A DNA stretch of 64,000 nucleotides. It comes from JAGVJT01 sp964471225 (lineage in GTDB: Bacteria > Pseudomonadota > Gammaproteobacteria > Legionellales > Legionellaceae). Where the stretch lies: positions 40,861 to 104,860 of the forward strand of contig CAYYEZ010000051.1 of NCBI GenBank assembly GCA_964471225.1. Reading direction: 5' to 3'. The notes beneath the pieces were generated by a model, which searched no databases, had not been told where the DNA came from, and saw only the letters and a list, made by a program, of their open reading frames with translations. This document shows positions 16,702 through 25,889 of the stretch, in pieces. The position numbers were made by a program, and so were the translations under genes. Position 1 is the first letter of the stretch, and each line of letters starts with the position of its first letter.

Positions 16702-18648
16702 ATGCGTTATAATGGTGATATTACTTGTCGCGGCGTTGTGCTTGCAATCATTTTGGCGGCATTGCTTGCTGCATCTAATGCTTTTCTTGCATTAAAACTT
16801 GGTTTACTGACCTCAGCCTCTATTCCTGCTGCGATTATTTCTATGGGGATACTGCGTTTTTTTAAGGGCGCAACTATTTTAGAAAATAATGCAGTCCAAA
16901 CTGCGGCTTCAGCAGGAGAAGCAATTGCCGGTGGTATTGTTTATACCATCCCGGCATTGATTATTATCCAATACTGGCATCATTTTGACTATTGGACGAA
17001 TTTTTTTATCGCCTTTTTAGGCGGTGTTTTAGGTGTGCTTTTCTCAATTCCTTTGCGAAAGGTGTTGGTGCATGACTCAAAGCTACAATTCCCTGAGGGG
17101 CGTGCTATTGCTGAAGTGCTCAAGTCTTCCTATCAACGTGTTGGTTTTATCGACCTACTACTCGGGGGATTGGTTGGTGCATGTCTTGAGCTTTGCCAAG
17201 TCGGGTTCAAGGTGTTAGCCAGCAGTTGGAGTTATTGGTTTTCTTTTAAGCGTACTATATTGGGTGTGAGCTTTGGATTTTCAGCCACAATGATAGGAGC
17301 TGGATTTTTAGTAGGCCAAGATATGGCGCTTAGCATTTTTGTTGGTGCAGTGCTTGCTTGGTTGATTGGCTTACCTGTTTTAAGTTATCTCAAATTTAGT
17401 GCGATTGCCTCTATGCCTTTGCCCGAAGCTGTTTCTACACTGTGGGCGAGTGATGTCCGTTATCTTGGTATTGGTGCGATGCTATTTGCAGGAGTTTGGA
17501 CTTTTTTGCAGTTGGTGAAACCGCTTTTGCGTAGAATCCATGGCTCGATAAGTGCCTTAGGAAGGGTGCGGGTTGAGAGAGGTCGTCAAGCTCTTTTGAC
17601 AACTGAAAAAGATTTACCCTTACCTGTTATTATATTGGGTGTTATCGGAGTGAGTATTGGACTTTACTTTCTATTTGATCATTTATTTGCGTTATCTGTC
17701 ATTGGATTTACGCCTGAAAAATCCATACAAGTTATTCTAACGGCGATGATCTATGTGTTGATGGTTGGTTTTCTTTTCTCGGTGATTACTGCTTATTTTT
17801 CTGGAATGGTGGGTGTCACTGCAAGTCCAGGAAGCTCTGTGGTGATTGCCGGTATTTTATTTGCTTCTTGGTTATTACTCATGGGAATCCGATCGTGTAT
17901 TTCCGGTGAGTTGATCGGTGAGGCCTTGAAAGCTGCGGAAGCAATAGCGATTATTATCGGTGCAATTGTGACCGGGATTGCGGCGATAGCTAACGATAAT
18001 AGCCAAGATTTAAAAGTAGGGCAATTGGTAGGTGCTACACCCTGGAAGCAGCAGCTCATGTTGTTGTTAGGTGTATTGGTTGCCTCTCTCGTAATCCCTT
18101 GGGTGATGCAATTGTTATTTGATGTTTATGGCATTGCAGGCGTGATGCCGAGACCGAATATGGATGCTGTGCAATCATTGCCAGCGCCCACAGCAGCATT
18201 GCTAGCTGCCATTACCACAGCTGTATTTCACCATGATTTACCCTGGTCCATGATGAGTTTAGGCGCACTTATTATTTTGAGTGTTGTGTCTGTGAATCAC
18301 GTTATCAAAAGTCGTCTCTCTTTTCGATTTTCGGCGTTGGGTGTTGCGGTGGGCATGTATCTACCTTTATCAACCTCTTTTCCGTTACTTTTGGGTGGAT
18401 TGATTGCCTTTCTTGCTGAGCGTCGTGTTAAACAGAATGAGAAAAAACAGATTGGGACTTTGATTGCTTGTGGTTTAGTTGCAGGATCGGCCTTGATGGA
18501 TGTTGTTTTAGCCGGTGTGTTTTCGTTTTCGCATACGCAAGATATTTTGTGCTTCATGCCAGAGAAGTTATCTTCTCTGGCTGTTGCTTTGTCTGTCTTA
18601 AGTATCTTGTTGCTCGGTACTTGGATGATGCGACGTATGAAGAAATAA
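16702..18648 (+). CDS. OPT family oligopeptide transporter
   Basis: 648-residue inner-membrane protein with about 14-16 hydrophobic segments. Family features: the N-terminal ALKLGLLTSASIPAAIISMGILR, NNAVQTAASAGEAIAGG, and the later MVGVTASPGSSVVIAG and NDNSQDLKVGQLVGATPWKQQ (the conserved DLKxG stretch). Members import oligopeptides or metal-chelate complexes. Peptide import suits an amino-acid-consuming intracellular organism. Its 3' end overlaps the convergent nucleotidase gene by 51 bp. Confidence 0.92.
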   Translation: MRYNGDITCRGVVLAIILAALLAASNAFLALKLGLLTSASIPAAIISMGILRFFKGATILENNAVQTAASAGEAIAGGIVYTIPALIIIQYWHHFDYWTNFFIAFLGGVLGVLFSIPLRKVLVHDSKLQFPEGRAIAEVLKSSYQRVGFIDLLLGGLVGACLELCQVGFKVLASSWSYWFSFKRTILGVSFGFSATMIGAGFLVGQDMALSIFVGAVLAWLIGLPVLSYLKFSAIASMPLPEAVSTLWASDVRYLGIGAMLFAGVWTFLQLVKPLLRRIHGSISALGRVRVERGRQALLTTEKDLPLPVIILGVIGVSIGLYFLFDHLFALSVIGFTPEKSIQVILTAMIYVLMVGFLFSVITAYFSGMVGVTASPGSSVVIAGILFASWLLLMGIRSCISGELIGEALKAAEAIAIIIGAIVTGIAAIANDNSQDLKVGQLVGATPWKQQLMLLLGVLVASLVIPWVMQLLFDVYGIAGVMPRPNMDAVQSLPAPTAALLAAITTAVFHHDLPWSMMSLGALIILSVVSVNHVIKSRLSFRFSALGVAVGMYLPLSTSFPLLLGGLIAFLAERRVKQNEKKQIGTLIACGLVAGSALMDVVLAGVFSFSHTQDILCFMPEKLSSLAVALSVLSILLLGTWMMRRMKK

Positions 18649-20022
18649 ATGAGTCTGGTCATGCGCTAGTGTTCGCCGATGTGCTCTAAAATAACTGAGT
18701 GGTGAACACTGAAAAAGATCGAGTAGTTTTTCCATGTAAATACAAGCATAACGATCGACTTGATATGCAAAATAGCTTTCTTCAGCACCAGAGCGAAACA
18801 CACGTCCCCAAGTGGGGTTATAGTATGTCTCTTGTTTTTGAATCAGTTTTGCGACTTCTGCATCAATTTCTGAAAGATTTTCTTGTAGCTCACTAATGCG
18901 AGCATCAAATTGGTGTGTTTTTTCTTCCAGTCGTTGAGTGAATAGATCAATGTGTTCACTTTCAACTTCTCGTTTTAGACGCATGGTTTCAACAATTTTT
19001 TGCTCAATAGGTAAGGCTGAAATTTGTGCTGAAATTTCATTGCCCAACTCTTCGACAACAAGTGCTGTACGCCAATTACAATGTTTTTTAAGTCGAACAA
19101 TATCGCCGTAAATGTGATCGCCAATGTATAGAATATCATCACCATTGACATTCAAATCTTGAGTAAATGTTCTTGCATTGCCTCCCTGGTAAACACCGGG
19201 GGTGATTGGGCCAGACAGATTAGTCATGCTTCCGGTTGCAGGATCAATTTTAAGAAATCGCAGATTATCATAAAAAAAGCGCGGTTTATTGGCAAAAGTT
19301 ACGACATATTCAAATAAGTCGTGCCAAGTTTTTCCTTGAGGTAGGTAGGCGTTAATTGCATAATCAAGTAAGAGCTTAGTGTAGTTGTAGTCGGAGTTAG
19401 TGAGAATAAATAAGTGTTTTCCTGCGCGAAGATAGCGTTGTATATTGGCGACAAGCTCGGCATCTTTAATGACATAATGCTTCAAGTCTTCTGCAATAAT
19501 GCGTTTTAAACTGCCATCTGCGTGGACTTTGTCAACAGCACTCAACACATCTGTTGCGATAATTCGATAACTAGGGAGAATCTGAGGCTCTTGATCTTTT
19601 AAGTCGACTAATTGTCTGTATAGAACACAAAATGCGATCGAGAAAGAGGTATCAATGACCATATAGTTAGGATCATTGAGATCAGCATAAGTACTTTTAT
19701 AAAAAGATTGTTGTTCTGTAAAATGCATGACACGTGTGCCATGGTAGCTTTTTTTGATAATTCCGTAGCGATTAAGTTTCAAAATATTGCCATTTTCACT
19801 ATCAATCACTAGACCGCGAATCGCATCTTGCATATTAAAAGCAAAGTTACGAATTTTTTCAGGATAGTGTTTATTTTGAATCAATGTTTCGATGACAAGT
19901 TTGAAGACTAAGGCTTCAAAATTCTCTGTGTGATAACGAATCAGTGTATGGTCCATATCTAGGCCAATATACTTAATTTTTTTAAGATTCAAGATACGAT
20001 TGACAAATACTTTTTGACTCAT
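18598..20022 (-). CDS. HAD-IG family cytosolic 5'-nucleotidase
   Basis: About 474 residues, HAD superfamily. Motif I is GLDMDHTLIRY, with the nucleophile and acid aspartates, followed by the family's FEALVFKL; motif II is FILTNSD and motif III GDHIYGDIVRLKK. The family is related to IMP/GMP-specific cN-II and has a characterised Legionella pneumophila member. Residues about 355-420 are a coiled coil in the cap. Start set at 20022, where AAGGA lies at proper spacing; the upstream ATG overlaps that site. The 3' end is antisense to the last 51 bp of the OPT gene. Confidence 0.9.
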   Translation of the reverse strand: MSQKVFVNRILNLKKIKYIGLDMDHTLIRYHTENFEALVFKLVIETLIQNKHYPEKIRNFAFNMQDAIRGLVIDSENGNILKLNRYGIIKKSYHGTRVMHFTEQQSFYKSTYADLNDPNYMVIDTSFSIAFCVLYRQLVDLKDQEPQILPSYRIIATDVLSAVDKVHADGSLKRIIAEDLKHYVIKDAELVANIQRYLRAGKHLFILTNSDYNYTKLLLDYAINAYLPQGKTWHDLFEYVVTFANKPRFFYDNLRFLKIDPATGSMTNLSGPITPGVYQGGNARTFTQDLNVNGDDILYIGDHIYGDIVRLKKHCNWRTALVVEELGNEISAQISALPIEQKIVETMRLKREVESEHIDLFTQRLEEKTHQFDARISELQENLSEIDAEVAKLIQKQETYYNPTWGRVFRSGAEESYFAYQVDRYACIYMEKLLDLFQCSPLSYFRAHRRTLAHDQTHLFLHTSHHPSTEQQDT

Positions 20023-20061
20023 GATCATCCTTTGAGAAATGTAATAGTACTAAGCTAAGAC

Positions 20062-20095
20062 TCATGTCGTTCCCGCGGAAGCGGGAACGACATGA
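20062..20095. repeat. REP-like palindrome
   Basis: A perfect 15-bp stem (20062-20076 with 20081-20095) with a GGAA loop, built on the GTTCCCGC core common to bacterial REP elements. It sits between the nucleotidase start and the carboxypeptidase stop; there is no T tract, so it is not a classical terminator. Confidence 0.75.
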
Positions 20096-20110
20096 ACATT
20101 AACGCTCATT

Positions 20111-21382
20111 TTACGTTATAATGCAGCAGCCAGGGCTATCTATAGCTAATGCAGTTTGTTCTTGCTCAACTATTTCTGCTTGTTGTACTTCTGGCTGTGT
20201 TGTTTTTTGATCAATCAAAAAAGATAAGCCTCTTGCGATACCTGCATGTTCCAGCCTTTTATTGTTGAGTTTTGATAAAAGTGGAATTAATGTTGGGACT
20301 AAAAAGGAGCCAAATGTTTTGCAATGTTGTGGTGTCCAATCTTCACCTGAAGCGAGCTCTTTATTAGGCATCTCAAATAGCATAGACAAACATCCTAAAC
20401 GTTCTGCAAAAAATTTAACAGCCATCCCTAGGTTGGCTTTACCTGGCTCGTCTGGCTCATAGCACGACTCAGATTCAAGGTAAGGTGCTCTTTTTTGATA
20501 CTCTGAAATAAACTCTCTTTCGAGTTCATTCATTTCTGGGTTTTCTGTGCAACCTAATCCTCGGCCCTCGGGGAACACATGAGGATTAGTTTCATCTCCG
20601 TGAATATCTAAAACAAGAGCGGCACCAGTTTTTAGTATTTCACGACGCACATAAAACACTTCAGGAGCATCTACTTCATTGTCATAATTATCCCACTCGC
20701 GATTTAAATCTTTACCCTGTGCGTTTGTCCTCAAGTTTCCATGATAAGAGCCATCTGGATTCATGTTTGGCACAATGTATAATACAGCGTGGTCAAAAAA
20801 TTCCGAGGGTTGTTCTTCAAGTGACATAATAAGCCCTTCTGCGAACCACTCTGCCATTGTCTCACCTGGATGTTGACGAGCTAATACGTAGATATTTTTT
20901 TTATCAGGTCCAGGCTCTCCAATAGTGAGTAGGGTGATGTCTCGATCTTCTTTAGTTTTCCCCAACACTCTGACTGTAGAGTTTGGTATAGTGCTTGCCT
21001 CACGGATTAATTCTAAGTGACGTTTATAAGGATAAGATGCAAAAAATGCAATGTTAAGTGATGTGTCTGTGAGCTGACCCTCTATACTGAGTATCCCTGT
21101 TTCGGGATTGTATGTTGTGCTTAAGCGAGACCATGTTTCATCATCGCAAGATGCGGTCGCTCTGTAACTGCCACCTTTGTCAGTCCACCCGGGGTAAGAA
21201 ACTTCGTTTGCGCCTTCAATATTGATTTTGAAGGTTGCGCCTGGCTCGCCTGCGAGTGTAAAGTTAAAAAATTGTTGGTGCGCGCTTGCGTTATCAGGCC
21301 GAATTCGGATTCGAATGTTCTGGATATCGCTATCTTCAATGATAGTTGCATTTCCACTGTCTTCTGGAACGATGATGGGCAT
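20111..21382 (-). CDS. M14 cytosolic carboxypeptidase ending in a CaaX-like box
   Basis: 423 residues. Residues 1-125 resemble the beta-sandwich N-domain of Nna1/AGTPBP-type cytosolic carboxypeptidases. The zinc peptidase domain follows: H171-x-x-E174 in ARQHPGETMAEW, PNMNPDGSYHGN, LNREW, the third zinc ligand H261 in LDIHGDE and the catalytic Glu in LFEMP (E337). All catalytic residues are present. After about residue 390 comes a Gln/Glu-rich extension that ends in SPGCCIIT, i.e. C420-I-I-T, a fit to the eukaryotic prenylation CaaX consensus. The start at 21382 has a strong AAGGAG site. Eukaryotic homologues remove C-terminal glutamates from tubulin. Confidence 0.85.
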   Translation of the reverse strand: MPIIVPEDSGNATIIEDSDIQNIRIRIRPDNASAHQQFFNFTLAGEPGATFKINIEGANEVSYPGWTDKGGSYRATASCDDETWSRLSTTYNPETGILSIEGQLTDTSLNIAFFASYPYKRHLELIREASTIPNSTVRVLGKTKEDRDITLLTIGEPGPDKKNIYVLARQHPGETMAEWFAEGLIMSLEEQPSEFFDHAVLYIVPNMNPDGSYHGNLRTNAQGKDLNREWDNYDNEVDAPEVFYVRREILKTGAALVLDIHGDETNPHVFPEGRGLGCTENPEMNELEREFISEYQKRAPYLESESCYEPDEPGKANLGMAVKFFAERLGCLSMLFEMPNKELASGEDWTPQHCKTFGSFLVPTLIPLLSKLNNKRLEHAGIARGLSFLIDQKTTQPEVQQAEIVEQEQTALAIDSPGCCIIT

Positions 21383-21469
21383 ACTTCTCTCCTTAATAAA
21401 AATCCTTTGGGACACACGAAAAACTTAACGTTCGTCCTCATATCGCCTGATACACTAATGTAAATTTGT

Positions 21470-22285
21470 TTAAACAACAAGCGTCGAATAATCAAATTTT
21501 ACTAATAAATTGATAAAACCGCTCCAACATAAAAATGGCCCAAAAGCGATGGGTGTATTTTTAGATTGCTTTGTTTTTTTTAGATAAATGATCCCGATGA
21601 TCACGCCGAACAACGATGCAATGAAAATGAGCAGTGGAAGTTTTGTCCAACCAAACCAGGCTCCGAGTGCTGCAAATAGCTTAAAGTCACCATAACCCAT
21701 GGCCGCTTTATGCGTTAAGCGTTGATAAAGTTGAATGAAACCCCATAAACTGAGATAGCCGCATACTGCGCCTAAAACAGCATCGGTTAATGGCGCAAAG
21801 TCACCAGAGAGATTGGCAAGCAAACCAACCCAAAGCAAGCTCAAGCTGAGCTCATCTGGGATCATATGATGCTCAATATCAATGAAAGTGATGCAGATGG
21901 TAAGCCAGGTAAATAAAAGTGCGTAAATAAGCGAGACTGAAAACCCCAGTTTTATCGCGATCAAAATGGAGCATAAAGGCGTAAGAAACTCGACGAGCAA
22001 ATAGCGCTTTGAAATGGGCGCGTGGCAAGCGAAGCATTGGCCTCGATTGATGAAAAAGCTAAGCAGGGGAATGTTATGCCATATCGGGATAGTCTTTTTG
22101 CAATGAGGGCAAAAAGATCGAGGCTTACTTAGATTGAATATCGCAGGTACGCCTTGCCAATCGCTTTCAAGCATGCGTGGCAGACGATAAATGACCACAT
22201 TCAAAAAGCTACCGACTAAAAGTGAAAAAACACCTAATAAAATGAAACAGGTCATTGGCGAAGATAATAATAAATCAAGCGTCAC
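21470..22285 (-). CDS. pilD: Prepilin peptidase/N-methyltransferase
   Basis: 271-residue inner-membrane aspartate protease that cleaves and N-methylates type IV prepilins and type II pseudopilins. The N-terminal cytoplasmic domain carries FLNVVIYRLPRM and the zinc-binding CPHCKKTI...CFACHAPIS pairs; the catalytic aspartates are in FIDIEHHMIPDE and GYGDFKLFAALGAW. Overlaps pilC by 4 bp. Supports a type IV pilus and possibly type II secretion. Confidence 0.95.
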   Translation of the reverse strand: MTLDLLLSSPMTCFILLGVFSLLVGSFLNVVIYRLPRMLESDWQGVPAIFNLSKPRSFCPHCKKTIPIWHNIPLLSFFINRGQCFACHAPISKRYLLVEFLTPLCSILIAIKLGFSVSLIYALLFTWLTICITFIDIEHHMIPDELSLSLLWVGLLANLSGDFAPLTDAVLGAVCGYLSLWGFIQLYQRLTHKAAMGYGDFKLFAALGAWFGWTKLPLLIFIASLFGVIIGIIYLKKTKQSKNTPIAFGPFLCWSGFINLLVKFDYSTLVV

Positions 22286-23487
22286 AAAGCGACTCCTAAT
22301 CGAAAGATGGGTAAATACAAAGCCAAAAGAAACAATCCCATTACCGCTCCCAATATGATCATGGTCAGAGGCTCTAAGAGCTTATTCCACAATAATGTGT
22401 GGCGTGTGATGGTTTCTTCGAAATGTGTCGCAATTTCTGAAAACATAGAGGCTAATTTACCCGATTCTTCGCCAATAGCAACCATTTCAATAAAGTCGGG
22501 TGAGAATCGTTGAGTTAGTCGCATTGCCTGTGTGAGTGATGCGCCCTCTCGAACTGCGTCGTAGATTTTTAAAAGTGCTCTTTCATATTGCGTGTTTCCA
22601 GCGATACTTTTAAGGAGTTTTAATGCGTCGATGAGTGGTAATCCTGCTTGGAGTGTGAGACTTAATGTACTTGCTATTCGTGTCATAATTAATGTTGAAA
22701 CATAAGGGCCAAAATAGGGGAGTTGGAGCAAGCGATGATCTAGATATTGTTTGAATAAGAGATGATTTCGATAGAAGGTGCTTGATGTGAGTAATGTAAG
22801 TAATGCAAGGACGATAATGAGTGTGCCATAAGATTTTATCCAGTTTGTAAGCGTGATAAAAAAGCGTGTGATTTGGGGAAGCTCGACTTGAAATGTGTGA
22901 TAAAAACTTAAAAACTGGGGTAGCACAAAAGTACATAGTGCAATGATTAGGCTAAATGAAATGATAACAATAAGTGTTGGGTAAGTGAGTGCCAAATAAA
23001 ATTGTCGCTGTGTTTGAAGTTGCTTTTCTTCGTGATGTGCAAGTTTGAATATAGTGATATCAAACTGACTCGCTTGCTCACCAATAGCAATAAGTTGACA
23101 CATCATAGGTGTAAAATATCGTGGGTATTGCTCGAGTGCTTTGGAAAAAGGTAATCCTTTTTGTAGGTGTTGTTGAATTTCTTCAATGAGCTGCTTAAGC
23201 CCATCATGATGTTGTGTCTTTTTTAAAGTTTCAAGCGCATGCATGAGAGAAAGATTTGCTTTGAGTAACACTGCTAATTGCTTAAAAAAAGAAACAACGA
23301 GTCTTTTTTTATTTGATTTTTGCTGATATCGCCCAAAGCGCTTCAATTGATGGGGTGTAATTCCGCGTCTTGAGAGGAGGATGAATGCAACATTTTTGTT
23401 ACTGGCTTCGATGTATCCTTCGATGGGTTGTCCTTCTGAGCTGGTAGCCCGCCAATAAAATTGAAAACGAGGGGTTGGTTTAAACAT
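22282..23487 (-). CDS. pilC: Type IV pilus inner-membrane platform protein
   Basis: 401 residues, GspF/PilC family. It has two homologous halves: FFKQLAVLLKANLSLMHALETL near residue 65 and ASTLSLTLQAGLPLIDALKLL near residue 265, plus FSPDFIEMVAIGEESGKL and three hydrophobic segments, the last at the C-terminus. It anchors the assembly ATPase and drives pilin polymerisation. The usual partner pilB is absent; gltA occupies the upstream position, so PilB must be encoded elsewhere. Confidence 0.93.
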   Translation of the reverse strand: MFKPTPRFQFYWRATSSEGQPIEGYIEASNKNVAFILLSRRGITPHQLKRFGRYQQKSNKKRLVVSFFKQLAVLLKANLSLMHALETLKKTQHHDGLKQLIEEIQQHLQKGLPFSKALEQYPRYFTPMMCQLIAIGEQASQFDITIFKLAHHEEKQLQTQRQFYLALTYPTLIVIISFSLIIALCTFVLPQFLSFYHTFQVELPQITRFFITLTNWIKSYGTLIIVLALLTLLTSSTFYRNHLLFKQYLDHRLLQLPYFGPYVSTLIMTRIASTLSLTLQAGLPLIDALKLLKSIAGNTQYERALLKIYDAVREGASLTQAMRLTQRFSPDFIEMVAIGEESGKLASMFSEIATHFEETITRHTLLWNKLLEPLTMIILGAVMGLFLLALYLPIFRLGVAL

Positions 23488-23511
23488 ATCACTTCCTTGT
23501 GATTGTAGAGA

Positions 23512-23547
23512 GAGGCCCTCATAGTCGACTACGAGGGCCTCTTTTTT
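23512..23547. terminator. Intergenic terminator-like palindrome
   Basis: Near-perfect 30-bp palindrome (GAGGCCCTC 23512-23520 and GAGGGCCTC 23533-23541 around TAGTCGACTA) ending in seven Ts on the plus strand. It lies between gltA and pilC, both on the minus strand, where the hairpin follows the gltA stop but lacks a T tract. It should still separate the two transcripts. Confidence 0.65.
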
Positions 23548-24815
23548 TATAAGTGGCGTTCTTTTTCGCCGGTGTACAATTGTCTTGGGCGTCCAATTTT
23601 AGTTTTGGAGGCGACCATCTCCATCCAGTGTGACATCCAGCCGACGGTTCTTGCTAACGCGAAAATTACGGTGAACATATTTGTTGGGATGCCAATTGCG
23701 CTTAAAGTAATACCGGAGTAGAAATCCACGTTCGGATAAAGCTTTTTCTGAACAAAATAGTCATCTTCAAGTGCAATTTTTTCCAGCGCTAAAGCAAGCT
23801 TGAATAATGGTTCATCTTGTGCGCCAACAGCCTCGAGTACTTTATGACAAGTTTCTCGCATTACTTTTGCACGTGGGTCGTAGCTTTTGTATACACGGTG
23901 TCCAAAGCCCATTAATCGGAATGGGTCATTCTTGTCTTTAGCACGTGCAATATACTCTGGCACACGACTCACATCGCCAATCTCATGCAACATATTTAAG
24001 CAAGCTTCGTTCGCGCCGCCATGTGCAGGTCCCCAAAGTGCGCCAATGCCTGCGGAGACGCATGCAAAAGGATTCGCACCTGTCGAGCCCGCCAATCTCA
24101 CGGTAGAGGTTGATGCATTTTGCTCATGATCTGCGTGTAGCGTGAAAATAGTATCCATGGCATCAACGATAATCGGATTGGGTTTCATATCTTCTGAGGG
24201 TACGCCAAACATCATATGCAAGAAGTTTTCTGCATAGGACATTTTATTTTGTGGGTACATATAAGGTTGCCCAACAGAGTATTTGTAGCTCATAGCCGCC
24301 AACGTAGGCATTTTTGCGACGAGACGAATAGCACATGTGTAGCGGTCTTGTTGGCTGTTGAGATCCATTGACTCATGATAGAAAGCTGAAAGGGCACCGA
24401 CAATACCCACCATGATTGCCATGGGGTGAGCATCTCTTCTGAAACCATTTAAAAATTGGTACATTTGCTGATGCACCATCGTGTGATTGTTAACTAATCC
24501 GACGAAAGTTTCTTTTTCATTTTGAGAGGGCAGCTCGCCATTAAGTAGAAGATAAGAGACATCTAAGAAATCTTTTTTAAGCGCTAGCTCTTGTATAGGA
24601 TAGCCTCGATAAAGTAAAACACCCTGATCTCCATCAATGTAGGTGATCTTTGATTCGCATGAAGCCGTTGAAACAAACCCTGGATCAAAAGTGAAATGAT
24701 TAAGCTGGCTTAGCGGGGCAATATCAATTACGTCATTCCCAAGTGTAGGGGTGTAGATGGGAAGTTCTACGTCGTTATTGCCTGGAAGGCTTAAACGTGC
24801 CACTTTCTTCGTCAT
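23547..24815 (-). CDS. gltA: Citrate synthase
   Basis: 422 residues, hexameric type II citrate synthase of the TCA cycle. Conserved: SCESKITYIDGDQGVLLYRGYPI, the catalytic histidines in WGPAHGGANEA and GFGHRVYKSYDPRA, and the catalytic Asp in NVDFYSG. Length matches E. coli GltA. Monocistronic by context, followed by the palindrome at 23512. Confidence 0.97.
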   Translation of the reverse strand: MTKKVARLSLPGNNDVELPIYTPTLGNDVIDIAPLSQLNHFTFDPGFVSTASCESKITYIDGDQGVLLYRGYPIQELALKKDFLDVSYLLLNGELPSQNEKETFVGLVNNHTMVHQQMYQFLNGFRRDAHPMAIMVGIVGALSAFYHESMDLNSQQDRYTCAIRLVAKMPTLAAMSYKYSVGQPYMYPQNKMSYAENFLHMMFGVPSEDMKPNPIIVDAMDTIFTLHADHEQNASTSTVRLAGSTGANPFACVSAGIGALWGPAHGGANEACLNMLHEIGDVSRVPEYIARAKDKNDPFRLMGFGHRVYKSYDPRAKVMRETCHKVLEAVGAQDEPLFKLALALEKIALEDDYFVQKKLYPNVDFYSGITLSAIGIPTNMFTVIFALARTVGWMSHWMEMVASKTKIGRPRQLYTGEKERHL

Positions 24816-24856
24816 GGATGCTCCTGTCTTTGGGTGTCTTGATTCTTTATATTAAT

Positions 24857-24881
24857 GAGCGCACTATATAAAAATGCGCTC
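24857..24881. promoter_or_regulatory. Inverted repeat in the gltA upstream region
   Basis: GAGCGCA (24857-24863) and TGCGCTC (24875-24881) flank an AT-rich TATATAA core between gltA and the divergent gene at 24899. The position suits an operator overlapping a promoter; no regulator is identifiable. Confidence 0.35.
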
Positions 24882-24898
24882 TTACAGTCAATTTAGAA

Positions 24899-25354
24899 AT
24901 GAATCGAAGCTATCTTTTTTGCATATTGTTTACCATATCATGTACTACGTTTGCTTTCCCTTGTTATTTAACGGTGATTAAAAGTGCTTGTTGGGATAAC
25001 TACGAGGTGAATGTCCGTATGATTGATGTCACGAATGAAAAAGCCTTGGCGGCGACACAGATGTCTGAGGATGTTTTTTGGGCACGTCAATCTTTTGAGT
25101 GTAATCCGAAGCAAACGTTTCGCTTTGAAGCACAGTTTTCTCCTGCTATTTGGGAGGCTGATGAAGGTAAAATATATAAAGGTAAGCGCTACTGGTCACT
25201 TCCTGTGTCTACAGAAAATGCCGCAGCCTGGAATATGACACTTTGTTATCCTGATGATTTTGCAGGTGTTCCTTCACCTGAAAATGCAATTAAATGTGGT
25301 TGCGATAAATCGTTAGCGCCACCGATTACTGCTCCACAAAAAAAATCGTCTTGA
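24899..25354 (+). CDS. Exported protein of unknown function
   Basis: 151 residues with a signal peptide (residues 1-19, MNRSYLFCILFTISCTTFA). The mature part is small and Cys-containing (six cysteines after the signal), Trp-rich, and probably beta-structured, ending in a Pro/Lys tail. I do not recognise a family. Divergent from gltA. Periplasmic location is inferred from the signal peptide. Confidence 0.75.
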   Translation: MNRSYLFCILFTISCTTFAFPCYLTVIKSACWDNYEVNVRMIDVTNEKALAATQMSEDVFWARQSFECNPKQTFRFEAQFSPAIWEADEGKIYKGKRYWSLPVSTENAAAWNMTLCYPDDFAGVPSPENAIKCGCDKSLAPPITAPQKKSS

Positions 25355-25419
25355 TTGATCTGTTGGGTTGTACTAGGATGGTTGTTGCCATAGTTATTTT
25401 TTAAGACAAGGAGTTCATA

Positions 25420-25662
25420 ATGAAAAAGTTACTGGTGATGTTGTCTATAATGGCTTTAGGATTTTCAGCAAATGCTGTGTTTGCTGACAATACGATGCAA
25501 AATGCTGCTAAATCAACGACTGATGCTGCGAATGATTTAGGTAAAGGAACGATGGATGCGGCAGGAAAAGTTGGTAAAGCAGCTGAAGATGCAGTTAAAG
25601 GTGCTGGCGAGGCACTAGATAAAGCTGCAGATGGTGTTGAAAATATGGTGAAAGGATCTTAA
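25420..25662 (+). CDS. Small exported alanine/lysine-rich repeat protein
   Basis: 80 residues. The signal peptide (MKKLLVMLSIMALGFSANAVFA) leaves a 58-residue amphipathic helical protein made of degenerate 11-residue-like repeats of the pattern AA-K-T-DAA--LGKG (DAANDLGKG, DAAGKVGKAAEDAVKG). The composition resembles LEA-like or entericidin-like stress proteins. AAGGAG (25407-25412) precedes the ATG, and a terminator follows. Likely abundant periplasmic protein; function unknown. Confidence 0.8.
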   Translation: MKKLLVMLSIMALGFSANAVFADNTMQNAAKSTTDAANDLGKGTMDAAGKVGKAAEDAVKGAGEALDKAADGVENMVKGS

Positions 25663-25707
25663 GAATTTTTTCTTAGCTATGAAGAGTGTTGTGTCGCTCT
25701 TAAACTG

Positions 25708-25735
25708 AAGCCGTGCCTTGTGCATGGCTTTTTTA
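25708..25735 (+). terminator. Rho-independent terminator
   Basis: 9-bp stem (AAGCCGTGC 25708-25716 with GCATGGCTT 25722-25730, one G-U pair) followed by TTTTT; terminates the 25420-25662 gene. Confidence 0.85.
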
Positions 25736-25889
25736 TATCTTAGGGCTTATGAAAAATATCGAATTCTTCTTTGGATTTTTTAATTCGGTTATGCGGTCAT
25801 CAATTGTCAACAGACCCTAAATTCCCTCTTTAAAAAAATCCGTCTCGATCTCGACGTTTTTTGTCAGTGCTGATCTTGAGAGTATAGCA

